Shown piece after piece: positions 24,885-38,450 of a DNA stretch of 64,000 nt; position 1 is the first letter of the stretch, and the number at the start of each line of letters is the position of its first letter. The translations under genes and the position numbers were made by a program. The notes beneath the pieces were generated by a model. That model searched no databases. It worked only from the letters and a program-made list of their open reading frames with translations, and had not been told where the DNA came from. The DNA comes from Paragonimus westermani (lineage: Eukaryota > Platyhelminthes > Trematoda > Plagiorchiida > Troglotrematidae), in assembly GCA_008508345.1 (NCBI GenBank), contig QNGE01000132.1, positions 85,110 to 149,109 of the forward strand, read 5' to 3'.

Positions 24885-25130
24885 ATTTGATCGCCGAGGT
24901 TGGCTACAGATCCGATAGATTTCTGGCCATGGTAAGTAGAGCGTCTGGACAAACCGTTTTTGATAACATAATATCGGGTCAGCCAGCCTGATTCTGATAG
25001 CCTTGGCAGCACAAATTGTTCTAATTCGGACAGGATTTGATGGGTTGTCTGGCATGTGATACACCCTTTTGAAGTCTTCATCCGTTTTCACCTGGTGTCC
25101 GCTTTCAAACGGATGACCAAATGTGTACTC
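24885..25130 (-). pseudogene. Penelope-like element tail (end of GIY-YIG region)
   Basis: On the minus strand the frame reads HPFESGHQVKTDEDFKRVYH, then a variable piece, then ICAAKAIRIRLADPILCYQK and a final LYLPWPE. This parallels the ending of the 21437-22049 element (H-S-x-x-TGH-x-V ... AF-x-V-x-Y ... E-x-LAT-x-x ... P ... WPG), so it is the same kind of C terminus. The wording is different enough that it is probably another subfamily. The upstream GIY-YIG start and the RT are absent. The frame stays open for about 75 codons, so decay is modest. Confidence 0.6.
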
Positions 25131-28100
25131 AATATTTCGCGCGCTGTTAGTGGCAAATCTCAGTGATGGAGTAATGAGAGTAACTGCATAAGTATATGGA
25201 ATGAGTGCTGTTCAGGTTTGTTAAATTAAGACGGCATTCACCAAAAACTACTCGCTAAGATTCAGAAGTCTTTGCTTTGTCATACAACGTGAACTCACTC
25301 TCCACATAACAATGGTGTTCTTACGTGAAACGAATACAAAATAGCTTGTCCATTTATGTTTATGTTGGAAGGAAAGTGACAAGCCCATTGCAGTGATTTG
25401 CCCCCGACACAATCCGGAAATTATTAGTGTTGTATTGAGCGATCTTAGTTCGATTTGTTTTTTCAGCATGTCATCACCACGTGACGGCTAGTCGTTTTTG
25501 TTCACAGAGCGATCATTTTAATCGTACAACGGTAGCCATTTCAGCGAAATGTTTCAGGAGGTCATTCTCCCATGTAGGAATACGACCGAAAATGCTGGTG
25601 AGGAGCCAGTGACTTTGACTGAGAACTGTCAGTGAACTAGATGCAGTGGTTAGGAGTAGCCTTCTGCAGCGTCTACTACTTGTAGCCATTTTCGTTACTG
25701 ACATGGAAATTATCATGGAACAGCATGTTTCACAGAACTTTGTTCATCAAAGTGCTGTGCTTGACATACTTTTTGTAGCCTACGGCCAGTTGACATATTA
25801 ACAGAAGAACTGACCATTGGTCGCTAGGATGCACAGCTTACAATCGGGCGACCAGACGTTGGTTCTAGATTATCTGACTCCACGGATTACTGATGTTGCA
25901 GTAAGACTTTCAGTCTACCGAGAGTCCATTTGAACAAGGCAGCACTTGTGTTGTGACAGGTCATTCTGTGTAGAGAACAAAATTTTTCTGTAAGAACTTC
26001 GTCCAATCGATCTGGGAAACTGCACGTTTAATGCAACTGATATGGGAAGGTGACATTTTCATGAGGCATTAGAAACAGACGAGTATCCACACTGGTTTTT
26101 GTACGAGTAAATAGCCACAGTAGCAACACTTTTGGGAGATCCAATGAGGCTGTTGATGGAGATGATTTAGATTTTATTTTGAAAAGAAGACTAAATACTG
26201 CTGGTCAATGAGTTTTCAGTGCAACCGAAACAACCGTAGGCTTTTACAACATTACAGTGCCAACATCCGTCATAATGAGTCGCCTATCTCTTTCATATCT
26301 TACATTGTATATAGTTATTCGTATAAATATTGTTCCTGAGTGGAAGGGAGCCAGAGGTAGACAATGATCAAGAGGACAGAGTAGTCAGCCACTTGGAAAC
26401 CCTGTGGACAGCACCAGGAGTTGCCCACGTAAGACACTTGCCTTCTCCATTCTAGAAAACTGTAACAAACGAATGATCAGTTTTGTAATCAAATTATCAT
26501 CCGATCATTTCAAATAAAGGCAGACATTCAGTGAGGCCCATCAATTGCACCACTTAATCTCATACGATCGAACTGTTGCGCACTGATGGTGTTACCTCGT
26601 TTGACGAGGAAAAGATCATAGTTCAAGAGCTCGGCAAACCGTCAAACACCTAACACCACTAATCAGTAAACCAAAATAACCCATTTATTACATACTTCAA
26701 CATACTTCACTTATGCATTGGATAGAAATCGTGCCTGTGTGGTGAACAGGAACTATTCTAGAAGTCAGTACCGCGTTGGAAGTGTTCACTGAGTTTCTCC
26801 ATCAACATGACAGTGACGATTTTGTGCATTTTGTGTCCACATCATTTTCTTAGTATTCACAAAGCACACAGGATGTTCCAAAATCAGTTCAAACGAAGAT
26901 CTTCGCAATCCAACATTACTAGCCCTTCTCAGAAATTAACTTTTTTGGTCAGTTATGTTGACTATCGGATTTTGGTCTCTTCAGTTCTGAATGGCTTCGG
27001 TTGGACTGACGTAGTGATTTTTCCAGATAGCCCGATCATTCAACTGTAAAAAAACTTCGTAGCGAACGTTAGCATCATTCTTTTAGATGTCCTTAACATG
27101 TAGAACCTGGACTGACATACAGTGACGTTTAAATATTAGCAGACAAGGTGGCACAATGACTACGCCATATCTCTGTGATTTATCTGATAGTCCATTGTTA
27201 TCGTCCGTTGTTGTTCCTTTTGAATCAGTATGCAAACCAGAGGTCGATTTAAAACAGTCCTGAGCCTATAATGTTTTTGGAAGTCTGAGTGCCCCGAAGC
27301 GTTGGTTTACTAGTAGGCTCATTTGGTGACATATGGTCTGAAGTTGTGCCACTTTCGGACTTAATTGTGCAATCCGATTTATATCTCTCAACAATAAATT
27401 AAGCATTGCATCCTCGATTCACGACTAGGCAACTGTCTTCATTTCTGAGTTAATGTGCTCGGAGCCGTCTTCAACTCTGTTCATTGGTTTCTCTTAAACT
27501 CATTTTTGTATCACGGTAATTACAAGCCGCTTCCGGGATCAATTTATTTTGCGACTTGCCCTGTGGCTGTACAGTCTAGTTCACGACGTTTTTGACCTCT
27601 TTTTTCAACGGGGCACACAGTGGTAACATATATTTACCACAGTTTCACATGCACACAACATTTTGCTTACAGATGTAGTCTAATGAAACTCTCCCTCTCA
27701 CACAAGACAGAACGATGAACAAGCGTACGTGCAAGCATGCCAGCCTCAGAGATTTGCAAGGGTTGTTAATATATAATATGGGAGTGCTCAACAATCAGGT
27801 AAAGTGCATCTGGCGGCAGGTTGGTGTTTCAATTAAATCTAACGTTGTGATGAATGGTGCTGTGATTTCAGAAAAGATGGTTCATTGTTGTGATCTGTAG
27901 TTTGATAAAGTGAGCACTACTCTTTAAAATTAACTGAACGTAATGCCATCACTTTAGACTGAAACACTGCGACAAATCGAACATACACTGAACAAGCAGT
28001 GCGCTCAAATGAGATGCGATAGCATTGCAGAAACAAGCCGTTACTTCGTTCACACAGTACGATGAACATAACACGAATTATTGACTCTGGGTGTCAATCT

Positions 28101-31100
28101 CAGCGATCGGTGACTGCCTAATCGCATGCATCGCATATCAAACTGCCAGTTGGAAAGTAAGTTGCATGTCGGAGCTACCGTACCAACGATAATTGGTCTA
28201 TGCTGGGAAGAAGACGTGGAATTTCCAGCAAGGGACCAACAGGACATTTTGTATGCTGGTTAACCAGATGAAAAATGACATTTTGGTAGTGTAACGTGGT
28301 GCAGTAGACTAAGCCACGGCGAATCCTGGTACGGTAGGGCACACCACACTACAAATTTAGTAAAGAGACAGTTTACTGTATCCAAAAGGAGCACAATAAA
28401 GAGTAATATGACAAAACAATCGAACAGGATACCGAAAACCCATAAGCATGACGAAACTTGTCACTGGATGAGGGATGCAATTCGGAGTACAGTAGTTTCC
28501 AATCCCGTGATCGTAACCATATTTCCGGTCATTGGAGCTTTTCTGTGAATTAAAAAAATCTAACCGCGCTCTGTGCTGAACTCAGAATCGGACGCGTTTA
28601 TCGTTCGTTCCACAGTGACAACACACAGCAGCGTTCTACCAATTATTTGGTTTTCGATTTATTCATTCACGTCCTTCATTTTGTGACAAGAATGTACTGA
28701 CATCAGTGACTTACCGTCTTCTCATTGCTGTCATAGATATCGTCAGTTTTGCAGAACGTTTATCTTCTCTTCTTCTAGATGACTTCCAAGGGGAACTGAG
28801 GGAATGTAGTCTGACCCATAGAATTCCATCGAAAGCGCCTGGCCTTCCACCAGTACTTTGTGAAAGCATGACTCATAATGACTGCATGCGTTGGCGTAGA
28901 GTCCAATTAAATGAGTTGTGGATTAAACATTTCCGCGTGCTGTTATTCACAATAGAGGGATGGATTTTGTATGAAGACAGTAAAAGTCACCTTCCTTGAA
29001 TGGTATCCATTTGTGAAGATAACCCAAGTCTCGTGACTAATGTGGTTGCGATGCGTTACCGGTTTATTTTGTCACAGCTTGTCTCTAAGTGATGAATGGT
29101 ATCATAAATCCATAGTAGCTCAATAACACCTTCAAATTATTCCATTCACCTCAAATGAGATGCAAAATGTAACTAAGCCACTGAATTTCTTATTTAGTAA
29201 AAGGGATTGGTGAGGCTTCGAAACTTCCTCTCGTTCAATTTGGTCGTAAACCAGTCAGTAAGTAGCACAATGTGAATGTTTGACTGCATTGTCAATCTGG
29301 TGAAACGTTCAGGGAATACCAAGGCTTGCTCAGGATTGCGTCATTTTTAACGAGACCTCGTTTATAGAAACGGTGACACGTTCATAAAGTATTTAGCCAT
29401 TGCCTATAGGGAGTGACAAGTTCATGTGAACGTCTAGATTCATTGTGAATTAGCCTCTTATCGTCTTTTAATCTCCGCCGTTATTCTACAATTTCGATGG
29501 AGTAGTTGAAAGCCGTAAACCGTAGGAAGTTTTCCGGATTAATCTTATTTAAAACTTGAACACTATTTTTTCTTTTGGGACAGTGGATACAACAAGATTG
29601 GTCACTCGGGTATAAATCCGTTGGGAGAAATGTTTTCTGATCCCGTTATTCAATTTTTATTGCCTAAACTTCATTGTTTTTCGAACGCATGTCATTTAGT
29701 TTAACTTCCAAACACAGATCGATCCGCTTTTGTGGATGTGATCACTAAACGATATTTGATGAAACCTGTCGGATGTGGACAGATGACTTCCTGGCACAAG
29801 TGGAAATGGTTTTCACAACCGTATTGTTTGCTAACGGATACCGAGAAAAATTCGTATCCGTTCACAACACGAAACAGCCTTAAGCAGCTACGGCGTACAC
29901 AACACGGAACACAGTCATCTAACCAGCAGTTAAGCATTAGTTTGAACCACTGATATATTGCTGTCTATGATAATGAACCAGCCTAAAACTCAAGTCAGTT
30001 GTAGGGATTTGATCTTTCGTGCAGCGTACGTATCCTGATGTCAAACTGTTTTATACGTTTTACATGGAGGAAGTTAGATCAGAAAAAATTAAACATGATA
30101 TGTCTGACCATTATCTTTGATATGTTCACTACAGTTGAAGTGGCGGCTGCCTTGGTGAAATGGATGAATGAACCTGCATCTAAGAACCGTAAGGTCTTCC
30201 GGAGACCGTATTGATTCATACAAGAGTACGATCCTGAGAGTCCAAGCATCATGGGTCAGGAGAATCTTTATTCTCATGTCAACCGGTCTTCAGCGTTTCT
30301 GGTAGATACTTACGGAGCAGCTAGTGTAACACTAGGTTATTAGTTGTGATTTCGGAATTGTACACCTCTGACACAACTGAGCGGAATGGTATGTTGTTCA
30401 CAAACAACTTCTGACAAGTAGAAATCATACAACATCTTGATTTTTATTCTGAGGGAACATTAACTATAAATGGTGATAGTCAAATCAAGTGGGCAAATAT
30501 CTTGGCAATTATGTACACTACTATTACGAGTGAGGTGAACCTCTCTGTTCAAATTTCCCAAACAGGTGAAACACTATAGCGGGAAGCATACGAATCGCTT
30601 TATTCTGTCGAGGTTGTCAAGGAAATTAACTCAACAATTCTGTTATTTTGTGCGCAGTGGTACTCTTTGAACATGTTCAACGTTATTTGTCTTGTTTGTA
30701 GGTAGCGTTTAATGTTTCGTATGGGGATCGTTTTGTGTTAGGCAGGAAAGAAATTCTGTTGAAGCTACACGTAATTGCTTCATATACCATGTTATTCCGT
30801 GAACAGTTTTTCAAGCTTATTGCTTATTAGACAAAATAATTACACCGAAATGAGTATCCGACATCAAAAAGGCCACAACAAATATGTTTTCCGGAAACCT
30901 TGCCTAGAATAACTTTCTTTCCAATGGCATACGAATATCAATCTGGTACACAAGAGATGGAGCATATCAGTTAAAAAAACAACTGCCTTGTACTCCACAG
31001 ACGTTCGTTTGTTAAGTAAGACCAATGACTACTGTCAATAATCCCATCCCCACTTCACATCAAACAAACAAAACTATGGTTCGAGCTGATAAGGTGGGAA

Positions 31101-32019
31101 TGTGAACCGGCCAAATGGAGTAAATCTGGTGACTGTTTGCAAACAATATAAATCTCTTCTGCATGCTATTTTCTGAGGAAAACGTGTTATGCATGCTAGA
31201 ACATAGTGATGGTGAATGATTTCCGATTTCGTCGCAAGAACACATTGTATTGTACCGGGTCCCTAGTTGACTTTAGTAGTATTTAAAAAAGATTGATTGG
31301 TTAGGATGCCAATAAAACGACCGGGTGAAAGGTTGAACAGCTAACAGGCTGGTGAGTAATCTGTTCTACTTCGTAGTGTAAGGTAATCTTTTAAACGATG
31401 TGTAGAAAAACACAAAAGTGGATCAAAACATTTCAGTTAAGCCAAACTACCAAAGGCAACAACATGATAAATAAAGCAAGAGAGTAGACTTCAGGAAAAT
31501 AGCAGAACCTCCAAATTGGAAAGAACTGGTACAAGGGCCAGTTTATACGCCACATGCAATCAATGAAATGATAGACTGATTATCATCAGACTGTGATTGC
31601 ACGAAGGTAGTTCTCTGGTAATGAATCGTTTTCTCTGAAGAGCAATAGGGGGCTTGTTCGTAGTGTGACAAGTAACAAGGTTTCGACAAAATGATTGTTA
31701 AGCCATTTGTGATTCATTACAGAGATATTAACACTTCGCCCAATGCGACTAGAATGCGCTGGAGTCATCCTTATTAAAGTTTCCAACAAACTGCCGGAAA
31801 ATTCCCGCAAGATCCGAAGCAACGATGTGACGAACAATCGTTTCCCATAATTCTTTCTCAAGTCTGTACAATCACAGGTTTCATCAGTACGCCATGAGAC
31901 GAATCGCGAATGGAAAGAGTGTTGACGAATGACGTCAGGGGCTACTACTAGACTCCACACAATAATTAGTTAGGCCTAGACCGGACGTTCATTGGGTGTT
32001 ATGTCACACTGTCAGGGTC
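25131..32019. other. No recognisable gene; long stretch without matches
   Basis: Frames here are at most 124 codons (31586-31960, minus) and none is recognisable. A plus-strand 97-codon frame at 28706-28999 (DIVSFAERLSSLLLDDFQGE in its first third) is internally plausible as a peptide but has no convincing boundaries. I found no tRNA-like region, no ribozyme core, no transposase words and no pairs of repeats in these 6.9 kb. Confidence 0.35.
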
Positions 32020-32330
32020 GAATGTTTGTGTGTGGTTAGACTGTATGCGATTGATCTGTGGCCACCAAAGTTGCAAATACAGAGAAACTTTCGAGGGCAC
32101 AACTCAGGGTTGCGTAATCTGATTGCAATCGATTCGGTGGTCGCCAGAATACGCTGATGGGCTGTTTTCGGTTGAGCGCTGGAAACTCTGTAGATGACCC
32201 GGAATGCTTTGCTAACGTCCATGCGATGGTCGGTGTCAGCTAGATAAATGACAACAGTGCTAGTAATTCATTTACGACCATCGGTTCCGATCCAAGCTGG
32301 ATGATGTTCATTGATCCGTTTCTACAAAAC
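32020..32330 (-). pseudogene. Penelope-like element tail, third copy
   Basis: Minus-strand reading gives KRINEHHPAWIGTDGR, then a stop, then LADTDHRMDVSKAFRVIYRV, then ILATTESIAIRLRNPELCPR and KFLCICNFGG. This is the GIY-YIG layout of Penelope-like elements (R-I-x-EH-x-P-x-W, then the TGH-type motif here TDH, then AF-x-V-x-YR, then ESIAIR). It is intermediate in wording between the other two loci. Premature stops show that it is dead. No RT precedes it on the minus strand. Confidence 0.7.
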
Positions 32331-35300
32331 GAATGATTGTTCAATCAACAGCCACACTTCCCAGTAGAAGGTCGATTGATCGTTATCTGGTGAAGTTAAC
32401 TCTGCTGATAGGAGGAGCACAATGTTTAGATAAGACCTCGGTCTCAAATGAGCTCCAATTTAGGGTGCATCAACTGTGTTTTAATGTTACTATTTTCGTC
32501 TAACTTTCGTTGTGTCAAGTAAAAATTGGAGGGCTACAGAAATATGTTACTTCAGTTGTACCCTTGAATGTTTTTTCTCACCATTTTCAGGCCATACACA
32601 TTGATTAGGCATTAAACACTGTAAGGCGGTTGTCTCGGAAATCTGCTGTACACAGCCGTCTATTGTGTCCGCTGACAAGATTCAAGTTGACATTAGCGGA
32701 AAACAGCCAGAAGCTATGCTTGTAATCACAACTTTGCACAACACAACTCTGTTCAGCAACACCAGAGCTCAGTCGATCAAAACGAATAGTCCATAAATCC
32801 TGCCTTGCTTTTGCGCCCGCTTGTTATGCAATTCTTTTGGTTTTGTACCTCTGTACCATGGTTGCATGCAGACAATGACCTGAGTTTGCAGCTTCCATAC
32901 TTTAAAGTGTGTCTATTCATCGGACTCAGGTCAATGTCTTGACAAGCAGTTTTTCGTTTAGATCGTACACAGATCGTACAATGATAACAGTTCGTTTACT
33001 GTTCTCGGTCACGAACGAAAAACATCAAAATACATAGGACATTTGGATAACATTAACGCTAAAAGCGTTTAACGAACGGACCCTGCATCAATCAACAGAA
33101 CGTTATCCGTTTTAGGATGGGCAAACTGCTCATACCGATAGCTTATGTACGTCCACCTGGCCGGACGGCAGGTACTGACTACCAGTGAGGAATGCTTGTA
33201 TAAACCGTGCTCGAGACCATACTTTAGGAGAACCCACGTTTCGTCCGAACGACAAATGGACGTTTGAAAACCGGATAATATTATCTCCAGAAACTTGAGA
33301 TAGGTTTCTGATGAAATTCTCACACTTTCTACAGGTTATCAGTGGGTGGACTTACTAGCTATTGCGGTGAGACCGACTGTTGATGTATCGACATGCGAAG
33401 TTAACTTGACAGGCTTGGTAGAGTTCCTGGACAATTGCAATAGACAAAACAACACTGAGAGTAGTTGACCTGATTTCATTGACTCTTCAGAAAGTGCGAA
33501 TTGCTAAAAAATAGTTGCTCAACCACGATGGATTTGTTTATTATGGTTACAGAGTCTGCGTGTACGGTTTAAAGGCTTACGGATATGATACCTTAACCAG
33601 ACTTATAACCAACTAGAATGACACCGTTGATGAAGTTCAACATCGGAAACTGGAATATGTAATATTACTGGTCGTCAGTATAATAGCATGTAGACTAGTG
33701 TTCAGAAACGGGGTATAATATAAATTTGATGTTTCGTTTTTGCATGCTATCTATGTATGTTTTTCGAGTGTTCTGCACATCACTCAAAAGTACGCCATCG
33801 TTCAAATTATTAACACATTTGCTCCTAAAGATATTTTATCCGAATAACGGGAAGCTTTCTTACATTTAAAGGCGTCTAACATCAGAAATCACATAAATGT
33901 TCTTTTCTTTGTCGAACTAGCAACTGTACATTAGTTAGAAAGCCACAGGACGCTGGCGACTAATGGAGACGACCAAAAGTTTCCTGAACTAAACAAACAA
34001 GTTTCTGCAATTACACCTCCAACTTGAATTTAAATATGACGCATTCGGTCAGCAGCAGGAATTTTTCAAGGAATAACATTAAGTAAGTATTCTTTTAGAA
34101 TGTTCAAACGTAGTCAACCTATCAATCGCAGAGATTAAACTGGTGCGACAACGACGTCTGACCATGCACTGTCCTGTACCGATGGAGATTAACGAAGCCT
34201 CAGAAAGGTAGTTGATCAATTGTGTGCCTGACAGCGAACTAGAATGACACATGTGAGGATTGATTCCTGTAGATAGGTACGTCATTCAGGACATTATACG
34301 TATGTGTGCCTCCAAGTCTTTCTCATGCCTGTTCCCAATACCACGCCAAAGAGACAACTCTAACTGGCGTATAATAGTGGGTAAAATTATCCTAGTAAAT
34401 ACACCAGTTTTCGAACATAAATTTTTTGTTAGGCATTCCGAATCGATAGTTTTAACCGTTTAGCAACGTCTTCCATCACACTATACCTTTCTGCATTCAT
34501 CTAGTACGTAAACTCTCAGAATAACGTAACGTCTGATTAATGTCTCTTGACAGGTAATAAGGAAACAACGGCATATTTGAAAAGAACCAAATGACATTTA
34601 CGGGAAATAAAGGAGGTGGCTTCATGTTGGTAGAGCATAACGTGGACACATTTATAAAATGGATGCTTTAAACATCTTCGTTCAAGTTAACCACAACAAT
34701 TTCAGGGTGCACAATGTGCATGGTTACGTTGAGTTACTTTGCCAATAATATACATCACATTTCATAAAGTCTTCCTATAGATCACTGCCGAATAGGAGTG
34801 TCAAAATCTGAACTGTCACAGTACATCAGTCCTCCGCCGTATACACAATACTGGTATGTGTGATGTTAGTTGCTTCGTGAAAAAAATTGCTGTATGGCTG
34901 AATGGTCTGTAGACTGATAATGTTGCAGACTTCTCGGTGGAAAAGCAGAAATTGCTTCCGGCTTCCTCTATTCATTTCTCCCACATGCGGACGGTTCCAG
35001 GCCATTTACTGCAGGAAACCCGGTGTTAATGGTTGTTGATAATGGACGAAATATACCTGAACCTGTTTCACAGCCAATGTAGTAGATGCTAATGACATTG
35101 TGTCGTGGTGTTTACTATGAGCGGCAACTAAAAGAGGATTGAAAGGTAAACGGAACTTTTTCAGCTGTGGTGTAACAGAAGAGTTCCGGACAGGTTAATT
35201 CAACCTTATTGTTCATTGCTGGCTGAGGTGGCCCACATCTTTTAGGAGAGTGTCTAAGCACGCTCGAGGCGGAAGCCCACTTTATGACCTTAATTCACAA

Positions 35301-37233
35301 AAGGCCACAGTGAAGATGGGTAAGCTGGATAAGGTTCATAAAAACGACAGGAGCTAGATAGAACACCTAACGGTTGGAGATTGGTGACCAGGCATTATAA
35401 CTCGCCTATCCGCACTGCATTAGTTTCCTCTCCATTCATCAAGGGTACAACTTGAGCAAGTACAGTGACTTTGTTGTTGCTGGTGATGAAATAAGCACGG
35501 TCGCCTTCGATCGTGTTTCACAGGGTTAGACATCGATTACAGAGCAAGTTCTTTGTTCGTGATCCAGCTGGAATGGGATGGAGGTAAGTAAATTTGGAAT
35601 CTTAGTAACTCGAAAGAAATTGCAGAATGGATATATCCGTTTTTTGTAACGCTAAGAAAGTGGGTTCACAATCAACGATCGCCCAATACTGTACCTACCA
35701 CAGTGCATTCCTTGTGTGCCGTTGAACAGTTGCGTTTCCTCGACACGTGCATCCAAGTCCGCATACCCAGCCACGTCTCTTTTTTGTTTCACTAAGACCC
35801 CGTTCTCCAACTAACTTGCATCTGTTTCAACAATGAATGTCTATACAAATGCGGACAAGTTGTTGGCTGGTCGTCCTTGATTGGAGTTTGGTAGGTTCTC
35901 TCGGGCCATTAATAAGAACAAGCATTCTTCAGCCGTCTGCTTACGCCATGTCATTCATTTTCTCCATGAGGCGAACGTGAAAGTCACTGTGACGAATACA
36001 GTGTCTCGGGATCCATTCTAATCTAACCACCGGAACTTTCTCAAGTATCATAAGTTTTTCTGGCGGTGATTGCACCTCGCTTTGACTCACCTAGTGGCTG
36101 AGTAATAGTGTTGTTTGATTCGTTAGATTTGACCTTACAGCAATGACCTGTAGGCCGGCTGATGCAGTCTACTGCAATAGAGCTGAATCGTGTACCATAT
36201 GCTCTGCCTTATTATCGCTGTAAAAGTCATTGCGTTCTCTGCAGACAACTTTGATGGATAATCCGTATTTTTGAACATCATTTGCTCGAACGGTATACGC
36301 CTGGGCTGATGATGTTTCTACATAACAATGAATGCTGCTTTGTTCAGGCTTGACTGTTTGTATTGTAACTGTTAACAGCACAACATCAATTCCAAGACTT
36401 TGGGTATTCAAGCGTTTTCAGCCTACGAAAAACCGCAGACTTTGTAGAGATGGCCATGACCTTATTGATTGTAACCTCGTATAGTCTACTGAAGTCGACG
36501 TGAAATCACGCTTCGTTATTCAACTCCTCTTTCAGTATGACGAACCACCCATCTACAAAAAGTTGTCTTTACCTGTCATCTACTTGCTTTCACTTTCCTG
36601 GAGCAGCAATGTTAAAATTTTTCTGAAGATCAAACATTTGAAAATTCTTTAGTTTATTCGGGAGTTTATGTTTGACCCATTACAAATGTCGTATAAGCTG
36701 CGGTTTGTAATGAAGGAATACCGGAATTTGAACGTCAGTTCTATCAATAGGCTTTCTTACATGTTGGAATCGATTCGGGTGCAGTCCTATGAACTTACTC
36801 AAGCCGCGTTTCCAAGTATTTATTAAATGATCATTCTACATCCGATCACTTAAGTTTTAAGCACGGTTAAACAAACACGCTCTCAGTAGAATCCAGTACG
36901 TTTCAAAGAATTAACAGCTGGTGTGCATTAGTTTTAATTAGGTAGATGGGAGTGGTTTTCAGTATAATTAGGTCATCTAATAAAATCGTGTCACATATGG
37001 GTATTACTGATAAAGGTCCTGAATCGTATACCAGAGGGAAATGTGACCTTCTCAATTGTTTATCACATGGAAATTCTAACCAGTGTGATACGCGAGAGCG
37101 ATTGTACACATGGCTGTGCACACTATATTTTGAGTGGGCAAATGATTAACTATACAAGTCATACAATTTTCCGTGACTAGATCAGACCACTGATCAGACC
37201 TGATTACTGCATACAAGCCAAAGTGGTTGAGGA
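32331..37233. other. No recognisable gene
   Basis: The longest frame is 84 codons (33069-33323, minus). No domain, repeat partner or RNA motif was recognised in this stretch before the hammerhead repeat fragment at 37234. Confidence 0.4.
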
Positions 37234-37382
37234 TTCAGGTTAGATAATTCGATCGTATCTAATGTGGAGCCAATGGTGCGGTGGTCTACACGGTTGCCTC
37301 ATGATTGGAATGGCCAGAGTTCAAATCCCGGCCGTGGCAAGGATAGGCACTACTGATGAGCTCTAATGGGGGCAAAACTCGA
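37234..37382 (+). repeat. Hammerhead/tRNA-like repeat, 5'- and 3'-truncated copy
   Basis: It starts in the segment preceding the tRNA-like region and carries an A-box-like TGGTGCGGTGG (37274-37284), a perfect B-box-type GTTCAAATCCC (37319-37329), the stem I strand GCACTA, an intact CTGATGA (37353-37359) and stem II GCTCT/GGGGC with loop AATG. The GAA after stem II is changed (CAAAAC for CGAAAC), so activity is doubtful. The copy stops at CTCGA, three bases before the position where the ribozyme would cut, and is followed by an A-rich run (TGAAAAAATTAAAAC). Confidence 0.85.
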
Positions 37383-38450
37383 TGAAAAAATTAAAACAAG
37401 TTTGGATGTATCGAAGGTCGTGTTATGGATCTCCCATAATCCTCGTTATCAAACGATTCCCAGTTCAACAATGACTTCAAAATGGCACAATAACCCAAGT
37501 GATGTATGTCTATTTACCTCGGCCATGGCGACCATGAATGTTTTAGTTTTTCTATCGTTACCAGATAGCAACGTAATATGAATTTCGTTCGGTGACACCC
37601 CTCACTTTGTGGTCACCAGGTTAGATTGAGAAGGAAGCCTGTGTCCTCACCCAGTATCGCTCATTAAATGGTGCTCTGGCAACCCAGTCTAATGTTTGGC
37701 TGACCTCACTTGGGGTTGGTGTCTGAACTCAACAATAATCAACAAACGTGACTCCAGGATCAGTCGGAACAGTGCTGGGCTGGCCGTTGTACGCAAAGGA
37801 AGACAACTTCGGAAGAATTAACAGGCTAGTCCGCTCTATATTTCACTTTACTTTCTTACTTGAACATAAATGGGATAAGATATTCTCAAGCCAATCCCAA
37901 AAACTGCTTCATGAACCTTGGGAGCGTATACACAACAACGGGTATATTGCGTTCACTCCAAGAGAATATGATGGACAGAGTGATTTTCAGTATTCAAGTA
38001 ACGTAGGACATACATTGCATTGCACACCTTGGTAATCCAAACGATTGGTCAGGGCAAGTCTGCACAGACTAGCCAGCTCCGACCGGATAATAAACGGGGA
38101 ATGACTCCGACAATCGACTAGCCTCATCTTTATACATAAGCACGGTGTCGACTGGGTTGCAGTGCCACTGAAGGAGTGGTCAACTAGTGTGGGAAGACGA
38201 CATATCGCGAGGTGTTAACAGTTCATTCAATATTTTCAGTTGCGGATGTAAAACGTTCGACTATCTGAAGTATGTGGGTGGCTTTGTTCTTCTCAACGGT
38301 GCAACCAAAACACGACAGTCTTAAGTAATCCAAACACTCGTAGGCCACGCATTCGTTTAATCAGGGCCAACTTCCAAAATATAGGGAGTACAAAATCAAT
38401 TTATGGTTGCTCTGAACAGAACATTCTTCGTTCACTGAGAAGATGTGGGA
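37383..38450. other. No recognisable gene; one partial inverted repeat
   Basis: A weak inverted similarity joins about 37591-37606 (GACACCCCTCACTTTG) to about 37709-37727 (CACTTGGGGTTGGTGTC). A 95-codon frame at 37748-38035 is unrecognised. The sequence 3' of the transposase pseudogene (38040-38450) was searched by eye for a terminal inverted repeat without a convincing result. Confidence 0.4.

Noticed and set aside
31586..31960. 124-codon minus-strand open frame
   Set aside because: Unrecognised peptide with no boundaries or conservation clue; treated as chance.
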